NCBI GenBank assembly: GCA_004151065.3
Contig: NWUY0300014097.1
Coordinates: 1 to 16,496, forward strand
From: Larix sibirica
Taxonomy: Eukaryota; Streptophyta; Pinopsida; Pinales; Pinaceae
Length of the DNA: 16,496 nt
Direction of reading: 5' to 3'
Shown one piece after another: positions 1 to 8,552 of this stretch. The notes beneath the pieces were generated by a model. That model was not told where the DNA came from, did no database searches, and saw only the letters and a program-made list of their open reading frames with translations. Position numbers and translations under genes: made by a program. Positions within the stretch are counted from its first letter, which is position 1, and the number at the start of each line of letters is the position of its first letter.

Positions 1-189
1 AAAGGTTAACCCTACATCCTTAGAACCCTTACATATTTATGCATCACAAAATGGGCAGAGCCCGTTACGAAGTGGACATAAACATCTAACTAAATTTTGC
101 CTTTTACGCGGTTTGGTCCATTCGTTGAGTTGTTGCACGGTCCATCTCTGGTGCACGACTTCCAAGACAGGTCCAAACCCGCTCCAACA
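1..189 (-). mobile_element. Partial LTR (5' portion), minus orientation
   Basis: The minus strand starts with TGTTGGAGCGGG at 189 and matches the first 188 bp of the LTR at 3379-3566. It also shares the short LTR start, without the extra 11 bp found in the LTR at 5746. The LTR runs off the window at position 1, so the rest of this copy cannot be seen. The TATA-like box of the other LTRs (TATAAATAT) reads CATAAATAT here. It belongs to the same family as the element at 3379-6427 but lies in the opposite orientation. Confidence 0.8.
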
Positions 190-459
190 GATTTTCCAAT
201 TGAAAATGCAAAAAATTTTGTATTGAGTTTTGTAAATCAAAGTAGTTGGATTCAACTATTATATGAAAGTTGTAGACATTATTGATAATTAACTATCCTG
301 AAATAATTATAATGTGAAGGCATCATTTTCTTATGTATAATTTTAGTTGTGAACTTCATTGGCACTTCGATATTCTTCTTTCAACGATCTCAAGAAACAT
401 TAAATTACATGGTAAGACTAATATTTGTGTAGTCCTTTGGCCAAAGCAATGTAACTGTA
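1..459 (-). repeat. Left arm of a large inverted repeat (partner about 3110-3566)
   Basis: Read on the minus strand, this stretch aligns almost end to end with 3110-3566. The match includes the segments around TAAGGGTTCTAAGGATGTAG, CATGTAATTTAATGTTTC and CCAATGAAGTTCACA. By eye the arms agree at roughly 85-90 percent, with scattered substitutions and a few small gaps. Homology fades near position 459, and the outer end is cut by the window start, so the true arm may be longer. The arm is composite: 1-189 corresponds to the beginning of an LTR and the rest to the sequence that flanks the LTR element at 3379. The two arms could pair as a hairpin around a spacer of about 2.65 kb. Confidence 0.85.
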
Positions 460-929
460 GTCTACATTAGGAGATTGACCAGGGAAAATTTCTTAATCTA
501 ATGGATATTTAATGGCTTTGAGCTTTATATCCTTATTAAGTGGATATGATAATTGCTCAGAACTCCCACTGATGTATATTTTCCATTCGTGTCATCAATG
601 CATGTGAATACTCTCTATAACATAATGTTATCTTAGAATTACATTCAGTGGAAATCCATGATCCCAAGCCTTTTTCTTTTTGAAACACTTTCCATATTAC
701 ATAAAGATCAAACCAATGTATTATGGAACACAAAATTTATATCCCATGCACAATAAGGGTCCTGTGAAAATACCTCCCTAAAAAAACCAAAAAGGAAAGT
801 ATATGAACTTGCACACCAAGAGAAAGGAACTCAACATAATTTAAAAACACTAACTTTGAATCTCACAAGCAGATTCAAATTCTACTTAAAGCTCCTCAAA
901 TCCCCTAGGTGAAAAGAAGAGTGGTCCCC
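460..929. other. Unassigned AT-rich spacer
   Basis: No convincing reading frame, RNA gene, repeat or transposon end was seen here. It lies between the left inverted arm and the LINE-like fragment and may be the decayed 3' part of that fragment, but no recognisable motif supports this. Confidence 0.4.
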
Positions 930-1245
930 CCGAAAGTAGCTTGACATTGATGCTTCCACAAAAGGAGAGTAGCAATTAATCACATTGAATACCACAAATA
1001 TTTGGAGTTTCCCTAAACCATCCAAATGTCACTAAGAGGACCTTTCCACAAATCAAATAAGTGAAGTAAAGTTTTGAATGAAACCATGTCCAAAACACTT
1101 TTCCATCCGCACATCTCTGAGAAAAGTGCACAATTGTTTCTTTGTTGCCGTATTAAGCACAAGAATCATCTATATGGAAACATCACTTGATAGCAACCCC
1201 TTGTTAGATGCAAACGTGACTCCAAACGTTATGCTTAAAAGAAGA
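930..1245 (-). pseudogene. Decayed LINE-type reverse-transcriptase C-terminal fragment (zf-RVT-like)
   Basis: Translating the minus strand from about 1245 to 1074 gives a run resembling the zf-RVT zinc-finger region of plant LINE ORF2 proteins. It reads HIDDSCA-stop-YGNKETIVHF, then SQRCADGKVFWTWFHS. This fits the family layout of paired Cys, ETI.H and a later Cys followed by W, with the second Cys apparently replaced by Tyr. After a frameshift near 1065 the homologous-looking text continues to about 930 (LWKGPLSDIWMV, LLLWKHQCQATF), recalling the Trp-rich segment after the finger. Several stops and at least one frameshift mean it cannot encode a working protein. The catalytic RT and endonuclease domains were not recognised. 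The family call rests on motif recall rather than a search. Confidence 0.5.
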
Positions 1246-1841
1246 ATGTGATTTCCACATGCACCAAGACCTCCTCGACTAGCGTGCCACATGATACTTC
1301 AATACCCACCTTTCGGTTCAAGTGAGGCAATGCCATATGTGTCATGCGATATCATAAATATACTTGGTCACATATATCTAGAGGGGCTTATTAGTGATCC
1401 ATCTCCTATATCTATGAAATGGACTTAAGCTTGGCATTGTGTTTTAAGAAGACAGTCTTTGAGAATCATGCAACAAAGGGGATTTAAAGCAAATTTCTCT
1501 GAACTAGTTATCTTTCCATCCCAATTAAGAGAACGCTAGGTGTTCCATTGTTGTTTCACGTGGTTCCACAAATCCTTTCCTTGTTGAAACTTTTTTAGGG
1601 AACTTTGTGAAAATACCACCGTGACCACTAATATATAGAGAGATTCGAATTGGTTCTGACACCAAATCTTAGGAATCTTGAGCACCATCAAACTACGAAG
1701 CCAAAAAATCATACATAGCCTACCATGTAGTGCACACCCTCTTAATTGGTGCACAACTTGAATACAAAAATCTTGAGCATTCCCAATTATCTCAATAACT
1801 AAAAGGTCCTTTAATACCTTGGATGCATTAATGTTGTGCAA
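1246..1841 (-). pseudogene. Possible upstream part of the LINE-like relic
   Basis: A 101-codon minus-strand open stretch lies at 1841-1536 (starting MHNINASKVLKD, ending LWNHVKQQWNT). The same frame then continues with stops to about 1430, where the text IGDGSLIS resembles the IGDG motif found before zf-RVT in plant LINEs. Position and orientation fit a single decayed LINE ORF2 running from 1841 down to 930. No catalytic motif is visible and the identification is weak; the open stretch could be chance. Confidence 0.25.
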
Positions 1842-2429
1842 TCCGATGTTGAACTAAACCCTTCCAAGGATCCTTCCTCTCCATTGTGCACAATCTATTT
1901 ACAACATTTCATGTTATTCTCTTATGTCAATGAGACCCTAATCCCCCGTGATCTCTCGGTAATGTCCATACAATCAATCCCACCAATAGGTGCCCTTTTC
2001 CCATTTGTTGTTGGCCCCAAAGAAATTTACCCTTTACCCATTGAAATTTAAACTCTTATTGTTTGCAAAGGAACCAATAACCTACTGGACACATTTTTTT
2101 ATGCGTGGAGTATTTCACTTGTTGAGTACACTAGCAGCTAGTTCAACAATATTGTTGCCTTCATATATAAAAGTTGAAATCGATGCTTGACGTGGGAGAA
2201 ATCATAAGTATACTTGAGAACACATTGTTGTTCCTTGAGGAATCAAACTTTGTGCTATCTTATTGTATAGTATATTCGTTTTTTCATTTATGGGCATTGT
2301 ACTTCCGATGAATGTTTGTGTCGAAGTTATTGCAGGGTCATCGCAACCCCACTCGTGTCGTCGAAGGTGCGACAAAAGACTGCGCCGGAGACGGATTTAA
2401 ATTCCCTTTATGTTGTTCTAAGTGTGGCA
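1842..2429. other. Unassigned spacer before the tandem array
   Basis: Short open frames exist on both strands, but none has recognisable motifs. A small palindrome, CAACAATATTGTTG, lies near 2141. From about 2340 the sequence becomes richer in GTCG/TCGC motifs, leading into the array. Nothing else could be supported. Confidence 0.4.
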
Positions 2430-2980
2430 TGTATTTTTTCGCAAGCTTGACCATATACATCGTAAGCGCGATGCACATTGACATCACTACAACCCACCAC
2501 GTTGTCTCCTGTCATCGTAATAATGACATCTATCTCATCGCAAGCTCAATAGAGTTCATCATACGAGTGACACATAGTGATAACACTGCAACCTACCACA
2601 TGGCCTCTTGTTGTCGTAATAGCGACATATCTAGAGGTCACCATACAAGTGACACACAATGACATAATTGCAACCTGCCACGTAGCCTCTTGTCGTCGTA
2701 AGAGCGACATCTCTTTCATTGTAAGCTCGATAGATTGACACACAATGACATCACTACAACCCACCACGTGGCCTCCTGTCGTCATACAAGTGACATCTCT
2801 TTCATCATAAGCTCGATAAATGCTGTCATAAGAGAAATGCACAATGGAATCACTACAATCTGCCACATGGCCTCCTATCATCGTGAGAGCGACATCTATT
2901 TTGTTGTAAGATCAACAGATGTCATCGTAAGAGTTACGCACAATGACATCGATGTAACCCGCCACGTGGTAGTTTCTTCT
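2430..2980. repeat. Six-copy tandem array of a roughly 98-bp unit
   Basis: A core resembling CCACCACGTGGCCTCCTGTC recurs with starts near 2494, 2592, 2675, 2761, 2860 and 2959. This gives spacings of 98, 83, 86, 99 and 99 bp. The two short units lack about 14 bp of the segment resembling GATGTCATCGTAAG. Other shared blocks are GACACACAATGACATCACTA and GCGACATCT followed by TCATCGTAAGCTCGAT. Copies differ by mostly C/T and G/A changes. Two copies hold a perfect CACGTG (2765-2770 and 2963-2968). Apparent open frames on both strands across the array follow the repeats and are not taken as genes. The array may be a minisatellite or the internal repeat block of a DNA transposon. Confidence 0.85.
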
Positions 2981-3109
2981 CATCAAACGAACGAAAGGAA
3001 GAAATGACCATCAGCAGAACGACATAGTTAGTTCAATGATAATGAAATAAAGTTAAAGTCAAACATGTGATTGTTTTGCGATGAAAATTTATCTCAAAAT
3101 CATCGTAAA
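2981..3109. other. Unassigned sequence between tandem array and right inverted arm
   Basis: No gene was seen. It contains TTTTGCGATGAAAAT (near 3074), a motif nearly repeated near 9078 as AATTGCGATGAAAAT in another TCGC-rich stretch. This hints at a shared repeat family. Confidence 0.35.
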
Positions 3110-3373
3110 TTTGAGCACATTGCTTCGGAAAAGGAATACACAAATATTAGTCTTACCATGTAATTTAATGTTTCTTGAGATCATTGAAAGAACAATATTG
3201 AAGTGCCAATGAAGTTCACACCTAAAATTATACATAAGAAAATGATGCCTTCATATTATAATTTTTTTAGGACAAGTAATTATCACTAACGTTTGCAACT
3301 TTCATATAATTGTTGAATCCAACTACTTTTATTTACAAAATTCAATTCGAAGGTTTTTGAATTTTCAATTGGA

Positions 3374-3378
3374 AAATC
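3374..3378 (+). repeat. Target-site duplication AAATC, left copy
   Basis: The five bases immediately before the 5' LTR are repeated exactly after the 3' LTR. The related unoccupied site near 6639 reads AAATA, so the target sequence is recognisable there with one change. Confidence 0.85.
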
Positions 3379-4036
3379 TGTTGGAGCGGGTTTGAACCTA
3401 TTTTAGAAGTCGCACACTAGAGATGGATCGTGTGACAACTCATCGAAAGGACCAAACTGTAAAAAGGAAAAATTCAGTTAAATGTTTGTGTCCATTTTGT
3501 AACAGACTCAACCCATGTTGTGATGTATAAATATGTAAGGGTTCTAAGGATGTAGGGTTAACCTTTTCTACACTTCATCTACAATTTTGGGTTCTTAGCT
3601 ATGGTAGTTGTTGTTGTTTTTCTATGTAATGTTGGGTGATTCTGGAAGTTGTAACAAAGATATATGTGTGTTGGGAAGATTGTGTAAGACTGTTCCATTG
3701 ATATAATGAATGAAGAAATCATGTTTTAAGTCTATTGCCTCTGTGTTCAATGTTGTATTTAATGTGCACATGGATGCTTTGTTTACATATATGTTCTGAA
3801 TACATTGATATATCTTATGGGTAATTGAATGTTTTGTGCGTCGAATGAAGGAATGTTTAGATTGGTTGAATGATTAATCACATCCCTTCAACACTGTGGA
3901 AGCTTGGTTCCTACAGTCCCTTTAGACACCTTGGGTGAGACTTCATCTACTTATAGGTGATGTCGAAAGGGATGGTGTTTTGAGATTTTTTTGTATTTTT
4001 ATGTTGAATGATGGGTCTGCCTATCATGAACCATCA
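3379..4036 (+). repeat. 5' LTR
   Basis: This direct repeat aligns with 5746-6427 over its whole length. Strong blocks include TGTAAGACT.TTCCATTGATA, TTGCCTCTGTGTTCAATGT, GTGCACATGGATGCTTTGTT and GGTTGAATGATTAATCACATC. The start is TGTTGGAGC. The end is less certain because CCAACA has decayed to something like ACCATCA, so 4036 is set by alignment with the 3' LTR. A TATA-like box lies at 3526-3534. Confidence 0.85.
3526..3534 (+). promoter_or_regulatory. TATA-like box in 5' LTR
   Basis: TATAAATAT lies 148 bp into the LTR and is preserved at the equivalent place in the 3' LTR (5906-5914). It fits an RNA polymerase II core promoter for the element's transcript. Activity is inferred only. Confidence 0.45.
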
Positions 4037-4051
4037 CCATCGAGGAGCAAT
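4037..4051 (+). other. Degenerate primer-binding site
   Basis: Directly after the 5' LTR the sequence CCATCGAGGAGCAA can be aligned, with two extra G residues and mismatches, to the TGGTATCAGAGC complement of initiator tRNA-Met used by many plant LTR elements. Position is the main support, since the match itself is poor. Confidence 0.3.
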
Positions 4052-4153
4052 TAGATAAATTAGAGTGGAAGCAAGAGGAGATGAAGACAAGCAGGCATGA
4101 GCAGTCAATTGCATTGCACCCGGTGTTAGAAGCAACCAAAATACACTTATTAG

Positions 4154-5740
4154 ATCAGAGGAAGAGCATACATAGTGTATGGTACCAAGGAAGACGGTAT
4201 CACAACCATCAGTATCATCAGCCAAGCGCAGAAGGATGCAGATAGCACCATGAGTTTTGGAGTTCCCTATAATAGAAATGCAATAAAGTGCATTGGAGGC
4301 AAGTTCAATTCAATTGGTTTTGTCATAAATACCAGTAGAATTATTTTATACTTTATAGATAGGAATATCAAGGGAAATATAGTTGCGTGCTACTAAGACG
4401 TCAACAAGATGGCTGTGGCAAAGGTAGCAAAGGGAAATATTGAGGAAGAGAATAATAAGCTGCACAAAGAGAAAGAGGAGGTGACATAGAAGAAAGAAGA
4501 AGAGTAGTAGAGGAAAGAGGATGTGCTGATGGAAAAGGAAAAGTTACAGTAGGCACTAGAGATTTTATACAACACAATCCTAGAGGAGCTAGAGGTAGAT
4601 ATCCCAGTTGAAGAGAAAGTGACAAAGAAAAGTGAAGCAATCCAAGGCTTCCACGCAAAAATTGTGGACTTGGAAACAAGGACAATGCCAAGTACATCTC
4701 CGAAGGAAAGACAACAAAGGGAGCATACATATACTACAGAAACAACAAATATGAAGACTCTGGAAGAAAAGTTCGCTCAGATGTGCGACGAAAGCACACA
4801 GATTTGGTCGCAACTCATTGAGAGTGCGGAGTTAAAAGAAATATAACAAAAAATGTAGGTTGTGCATAGAAATCAGATGATGGAAGTCAAAAAGTTGAGG
4901 AGTCAGCAGTAGGACATTGCAAAAAAATTGGAGCCCATACATGATGAATCCTATAAGGTGATAGAAGAACTGGTTGTAGTACAAGCTGGGGTGAAGCAAA
5001 CAATTCAAGACACTGATGAGAAGTTGAAGGTACCTCTGACCACACAGATAACAGAGGGCATCACAGAGCAAGAAGCGTAATCAAAGAAATAGGTTGTGAC
5101 TACAAAAGACACACTCCAAAAGTTGATGGAGACAGTGAAGGAAGTGCAATGACCGGTTTTAAGTGACGCGTGACAAGAAATACATGTGACCATCATTAAG
5201 AAAGTTAGAGGCCAATATTTTGAATGATAGCAAATTGACATGAAATACCTGGAATCAAATTAGGTGGCAGAGGAAAATCATGACATGAAGGGTCGAGGGA
5301 CTTGATGAGTGGCTAAAAAAGAGGAAACAAATTGCATACCAAAGCACTTAATCTTTCTTTTTGTTGTTTTGGGGTATATGATGTAGTTTTGGGTATACGC
5401 CATTGTGATGCAGAGCCGAGGGGTAAATCAGAGGTGCCGAGTAGTGAAACGAGGCCGATGGTATAGGAAGCAGAGTCACCATAAGCCGAGAGCCGAGGTA
5501 GATACGTCGCATGGAGCCATGGTGCCACCAAAAAGAGAAGTGACAACATAGAGAGAAACCTAATGAGTAGATTCAAGTGATGTTTGGAACTCTGCTCATA
5601 TCAATGATCACAACGATGCGACCAGAGGGGAAAAAATTTGGTTCGAAAGGTGTTATGCAATGGTAGACATACTATTGCATCGAAGAATCTTGGTCCAAGA
5701 AGTTCACGCAACAGTTGAATTTGCTCGAGATGAGAAATAG
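4154..5740 (+). pseudogene. Decayed coiled-coil-like reading frame of the LTR element
   Basis: One plus frame carries several long open stretches: 4154-4393, 4553-4843, 4913-5077, 5387-5548 and 5567-5737. They are joined by stop-rich segments. The product is strongly Glu, Lys and Gln rich with heptad-like spacing (for example NIEEENNKLHKEKEEVT), as in a long coiled coil. Many stops are TAG within Gln/Glu/Lys-rich text, as expected if CAG decayed by C-to-T change. The total of 21 stops is not far below chance, so the frame is inferred from clustering and composition, and a frame switch near 5150-5310 is possible. The final TAG (5738-5740) falls five bases before the 3' LTR. No CCHC knuckle, protease or polymerase motif is visible. 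It might be a diverged gag or an element-specific protein. Confidence 0.5.
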
Positions 5741-5745
5741 GTGAG
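5727..5745 (+). other. Polypurine tract before the 3' LTR
   Basis: GAGATGAGAAATAGGTGAG is almost entirely purine and ends exactly at the TGTTGG start of the 3' LTR. This is the position required for priming plus-strand DNA synthesis. It overlaps the end of the coiled-coil frame. Confidence 0.55.
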
Positions 5746-6427
5746 TGTTGGGGGCCCGTTGGAGCGGGTTTTGACCTATCTTGGAAGTTGTGCACCATAG
5801 ATGGATCGTGTGACAACTCAACGAATAGACCAAACTATGCAAAAAGGTAGAAGTTAGTTAGATGTTTGTGTCCACTTTGTAATGAGATTATCCCATGCTG
5901 TGATGTATAAATATGTAAGGGTTCTAAGGATATAGGGTTAACTGTTTGCTAAACTTTAACTAGAATTTTGGGTGCTTAGCTATGGTAGTAATTGTTCTTT
6001 TTCTATGTAATATCGGGTTATGCTGGAAGTTGTTTTAGAGATATTTGCACGCTGCGTAGAATGTGTAAGACTATTCCATTGATATAATGAATGACACAAT
6101 CCTGTTATGAATTCTATTGCCTCTGTGTTCAATGTGGTGAATATTGTATTTGATGTGCACATGGATGCTTTGTTTAAATTTATGTTCCAAATGAATTGAT
6201 ATATTTTATGGGTAGTTGAATATTTTGTGAGATGAATGAATGAATGTTTATATTGGTTGAATGATTAATCACATCCCTTTAGCACTGCAAAATCTTGGTT
6301 CCTACAGTCTCCCTAGACACCTCTGGTGATACTTCATCTACTTGCAGGTGATGTCGAAATGGCCGATGTTTTGGGTTTTGTTGGTAGTTTTATGTTGAAC
6401 CATGGGTCTTCCAATAGCATGCCAACA
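5746..6427 (+). repeat. 3' LTR
   Basis: This is the downstream partner of 3379-4036, ending in an intact CCAACA. Its start reads TGTTGGGGGCCCGTTGGAGC, with 11 bp more than the 5' LTR. The extra bases lie between two GTTGG copies, so a slippage deletion in the 5' LTR explains the difference. An alternative start at 5757 (CGTTGGAGC) would put these bases outside the LTR. The TATA-like box is at 5906-5914. Confidence 0.85.
5906..5914 (+). promoter_or_regulatory. TATA-like box in 3' LTR
   Basis: TATAAATAT in the same context as in the 5' LTR, followed by the conserved GTAAGGGTTCTAAGGAT. It would drive transcription outward into the right flank if active. Confidence 0.4.
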
Positions 6428-6432
6428 AAATC
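6428..6432 (+). repeat. Target-site duplication AAATC, right copy
   Basis: An exact copy of 3374-3378, starting directly after the terminal CCAACA of the 3' LTR. Confidence 0.85.
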
Positions 6433-6725
6433 TCAGGGTTCAAATTTCACTCCAAACTATTTAGCTACCCATGTTCTCACTGTGGGTTGATAGGTTTGCA
6501 TTGGCAAGTAGCCTCCAAATTAGAATTATTTCAGGATTGTTGATTATTATTGAGACATCTGCAACTTTCATATAACTGTTGATCCAATCACCTTGATTTA
6601 CCAAATTCAATCCAAAGGTTTTTTCACTTTCAGTTGGAAAATATTAGGGTTCAAGTGTTACTCCAAGCTAATTAGTTGTCGATGTTCTCACTATGGGTTG
6701 GGAATTTTCCATTGGAAAGTAATAG
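6428..6725 (+). repeat. Tandem duplication that hosts the LTR element; second copy keeps the empty site
   Basis: 6428-6511 and 6638-6725 are related direct repeats (AGGGTTCAA, then ACTCCAA.CTA.TTAG, then GATGTTCTCACT.TGGGTTG). The sequence between, 6523-6638, matches the left flank of the element (about 3259-3378), sharing GCAACTTTCATATAA and CAATTGGAAAAT-like ends. Without the LTR element, the left flank and 6428-6511 would form one unit and 6523-6725 the next. The second unit reads continuously through GGAAAATATTAGGGTTCAAG at the place where the first is split. This is a paralogous unoccupied site. Confidence 0.75.
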
Positions 6726-8518
6726 GTTCTCTCTTTACATTTTTCATTGCACAAAAGGCATTGGTTTCTTGGACACTACAAGAACAACACATGGAACCTT
6801 CAATCAATGGTAGAAACCCCATATGAAGATTCAAGATTTTATGAAACATTTTTGCGTGAACCACCTTTGGAAGACCAGTTCTCATGCATCAAATGACTAA
6901 ATGACCAATTGTGCTGAACCAGTATGATATCATCCAATTTGAAAATTGCAACATTATTTACAATCAGTCTTCTTGTAGTAGGTAGATACCCCATTTACAA
7001 TATTTCCACATTTGGGACGATCATCATTTGGATATACACTATGTCAAAATAACAACTTAATAATGGCATACATATTCCTTAAAATAAAACCAAAACTCTG
7101 ATCCTTGTAATGCCATGAAATGATGTAAAATCAAGCCAAACAAACTAGTAACAATGCCACTCCACATGTCAGTTCCCTATAAAATTTCAAACTAAACCTA
7201 AGTTATAATACAAATAAATATCCCACTTATCAAGCAAAATAAGAGACCAAATTGACAAAAACTTGATGTGATTATACTGTAAGGTTTCAAGAAAGGTATC
7301 ACATATGCAAGAAGCCACCAAGTAAACATAGACAACACGGCCATGTGTTGTTAGCTGAATTAGTGGCATTTGAATTTAACTTTATTGCAACAAGTCACGT
7401 CTCTTCAAATTAAGGTGGCATTGATAGGGACATAGATTCAACATTTACCCTATAGTTTATGAACCTTCTTAAACAACATGGTACAAAAATATGACACTTT
7501 GACAAGGAGAGAGTAGTAATAGTCCCTCACCATTCCTGGATGCCTTGAAAGAATCACATGACATGAGTGAGAAGGGTGTGAAGTAAATACAGTCTTAGCT
7601 TCTATTATTTCAAACGACACTTGAAATTTTCAGTTTACATCATATTTAATCAAAACTAATTTCCTTTGGCAGAAGCAACCCAATAAGACCTTCATTAGGA
7701 TAAGGAGTAATCGCCAACATTGTACATGCCTCCACATAATAAGGAAGGATACAAAGTATTCATGACAAAATAGAATTTCCCTTAGATATTTTAACAACTC
7801 CAGCACATTCTCTCTGCTTCAAATATGTGAGAAATTATTGAAATTGCAAAACAAAATCAACAAAGTACACAATTTCCTATAAGCATCAAATGATATTAAA
7901 CTCTAAAACTCGGGATTTATATCTAAAAGGTACATTCTACTTGAACACCGGAGGATAGAAAATGTGAAACATGCACACAGATCTAGTTCCAAATATACAA
8001 GTGGTAGCAAATGCATTAGATATTCAACAAGACACAATGTATCATCTCTAGCTACCACTTTGTGCAACCAATGCACACACAATTGACTGCAAATGCAATC
8101 ACATGATAAAACTAGAAAGATGCACATGATACTATGGTTTCCACATTAACGACCAACTACTAGACCCTTGCACGTTAATGCTTCAACAACAATATATAAA
8201 AAGAGAATATATCCTTTGCTTTAACTCTCAATTACATGATGATAAGAAATTCCACTGAGAACAGTAAAAGACAACTAAAATTTCTAGATAATAGAAAGTT
8301 AAAACCCCTTTTAATTGTGTGAATTCAAGGCTCAATAGGTTGCAAGTACTAGTAGTTAGAGACATGATACCACACATTTTTTAAATTATTTTTACTTGTG
8401 ACAAGCATACACTACCTATTAACATGTATTGCAAAAAAATTTCCAACGTCAAACTTGTTAGTCTTAAAACAACCTTTTTCATAACAAGTTATAAACAACA
8501 TAGCACAAATTCTATATA
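6726..8518. other. Long AT-rich region without recognised genes
   Basis: About 1.8 kb with only short open frames lacking known motifs on either strand. No LTR, repeat unit or RNA gene was recognised. CACTACAAGAAC at 6774 resembles a CACTA transposon tip, but no matching opposite end was found. The sequence could be intergenic or an intron of a gene outside the window. Confidence 0.4.
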
Positions 8519-8552
8519 ATATATATATATATATATAGATAGATAGATAGAT
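8519..8552. repeat. AT / AGAT microsatellite
   Basis: An AT dinucleotide run from 8519 is followed directly by four perfect AGAT units (8537-8552). It is a compound simple repeat and may vary in length between individuals. Confidence 0.9.

Larger units (their letters stand above)
3110..3566 (+). repeat. Right arm of the large inverted repeat
   Basis: This is the reverse-complement partner of 1-459. It is made of about 269 bp of pre-insertion flank (3110-3378) followed by the first 188 bp of the 5' LTR (3379-3566). Pairing stops at 3566 only because the other arm reaches the window edge. The flank part from about 3259 to 3378 occurs a third time, in direct orientation, at about 6523-6638, where it is not followed by an LTR. 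Confidence 0.85.
3379..6427 (+). mobile_element. Non-autonomous LTR retroelement with target-site duplication
   Basis: The element is 3049 bp. It begins TGTTGGAGCGGG and ends GCATGCCAACA, giving a perfect 6-bp terminal inverted repeat (TGTTGG/CCAACA). Both sides carry the 5-bp direct repeat AAATC (3374-3378 and 6428-6432), as expected for integrase-mediated insertion. Two direct repeats of about 0.66-0.68 kb form the LTRs. The interior is only about 1.7 kb, and no protease, reverse transcriptase, RNase H or integrase motif was found. The LTRs differ at many sites (roughly one base in five by eye), so the insertion is old. Mobilisation would have needed proteins from another element. It resembles LARD-like or single-ORF non-autonomous elements, but superfamily cannot be fixed from the sequence. 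Confidence 0.85.

Noticed and set aside
37-285. Open frames on both strands at the window start
   Set aside because: They lie inside the partial LTR and its flank, and the homologous copy at 3379-3566 does not keep the frames.
2312-3007. Open frames on both strands across the 98-bp array
   Set aside because: They follow the repeat unit, have low-complexity repeated peptides and lack independent support.
3590-4020. Possibility that 3379-4036 and 5746-6427 are a plain segmental duplication
   Set aside because: The TG/CA inverted ends, the 5-bp target duplication and the polypurine tract together fit LTRs much better.
4393-4813. Minus-strand open frames rich in Ser, Leu and Phe
   Set aside because: They are antisense to the purine-rich coiled-coil frame and reflect its base composition.
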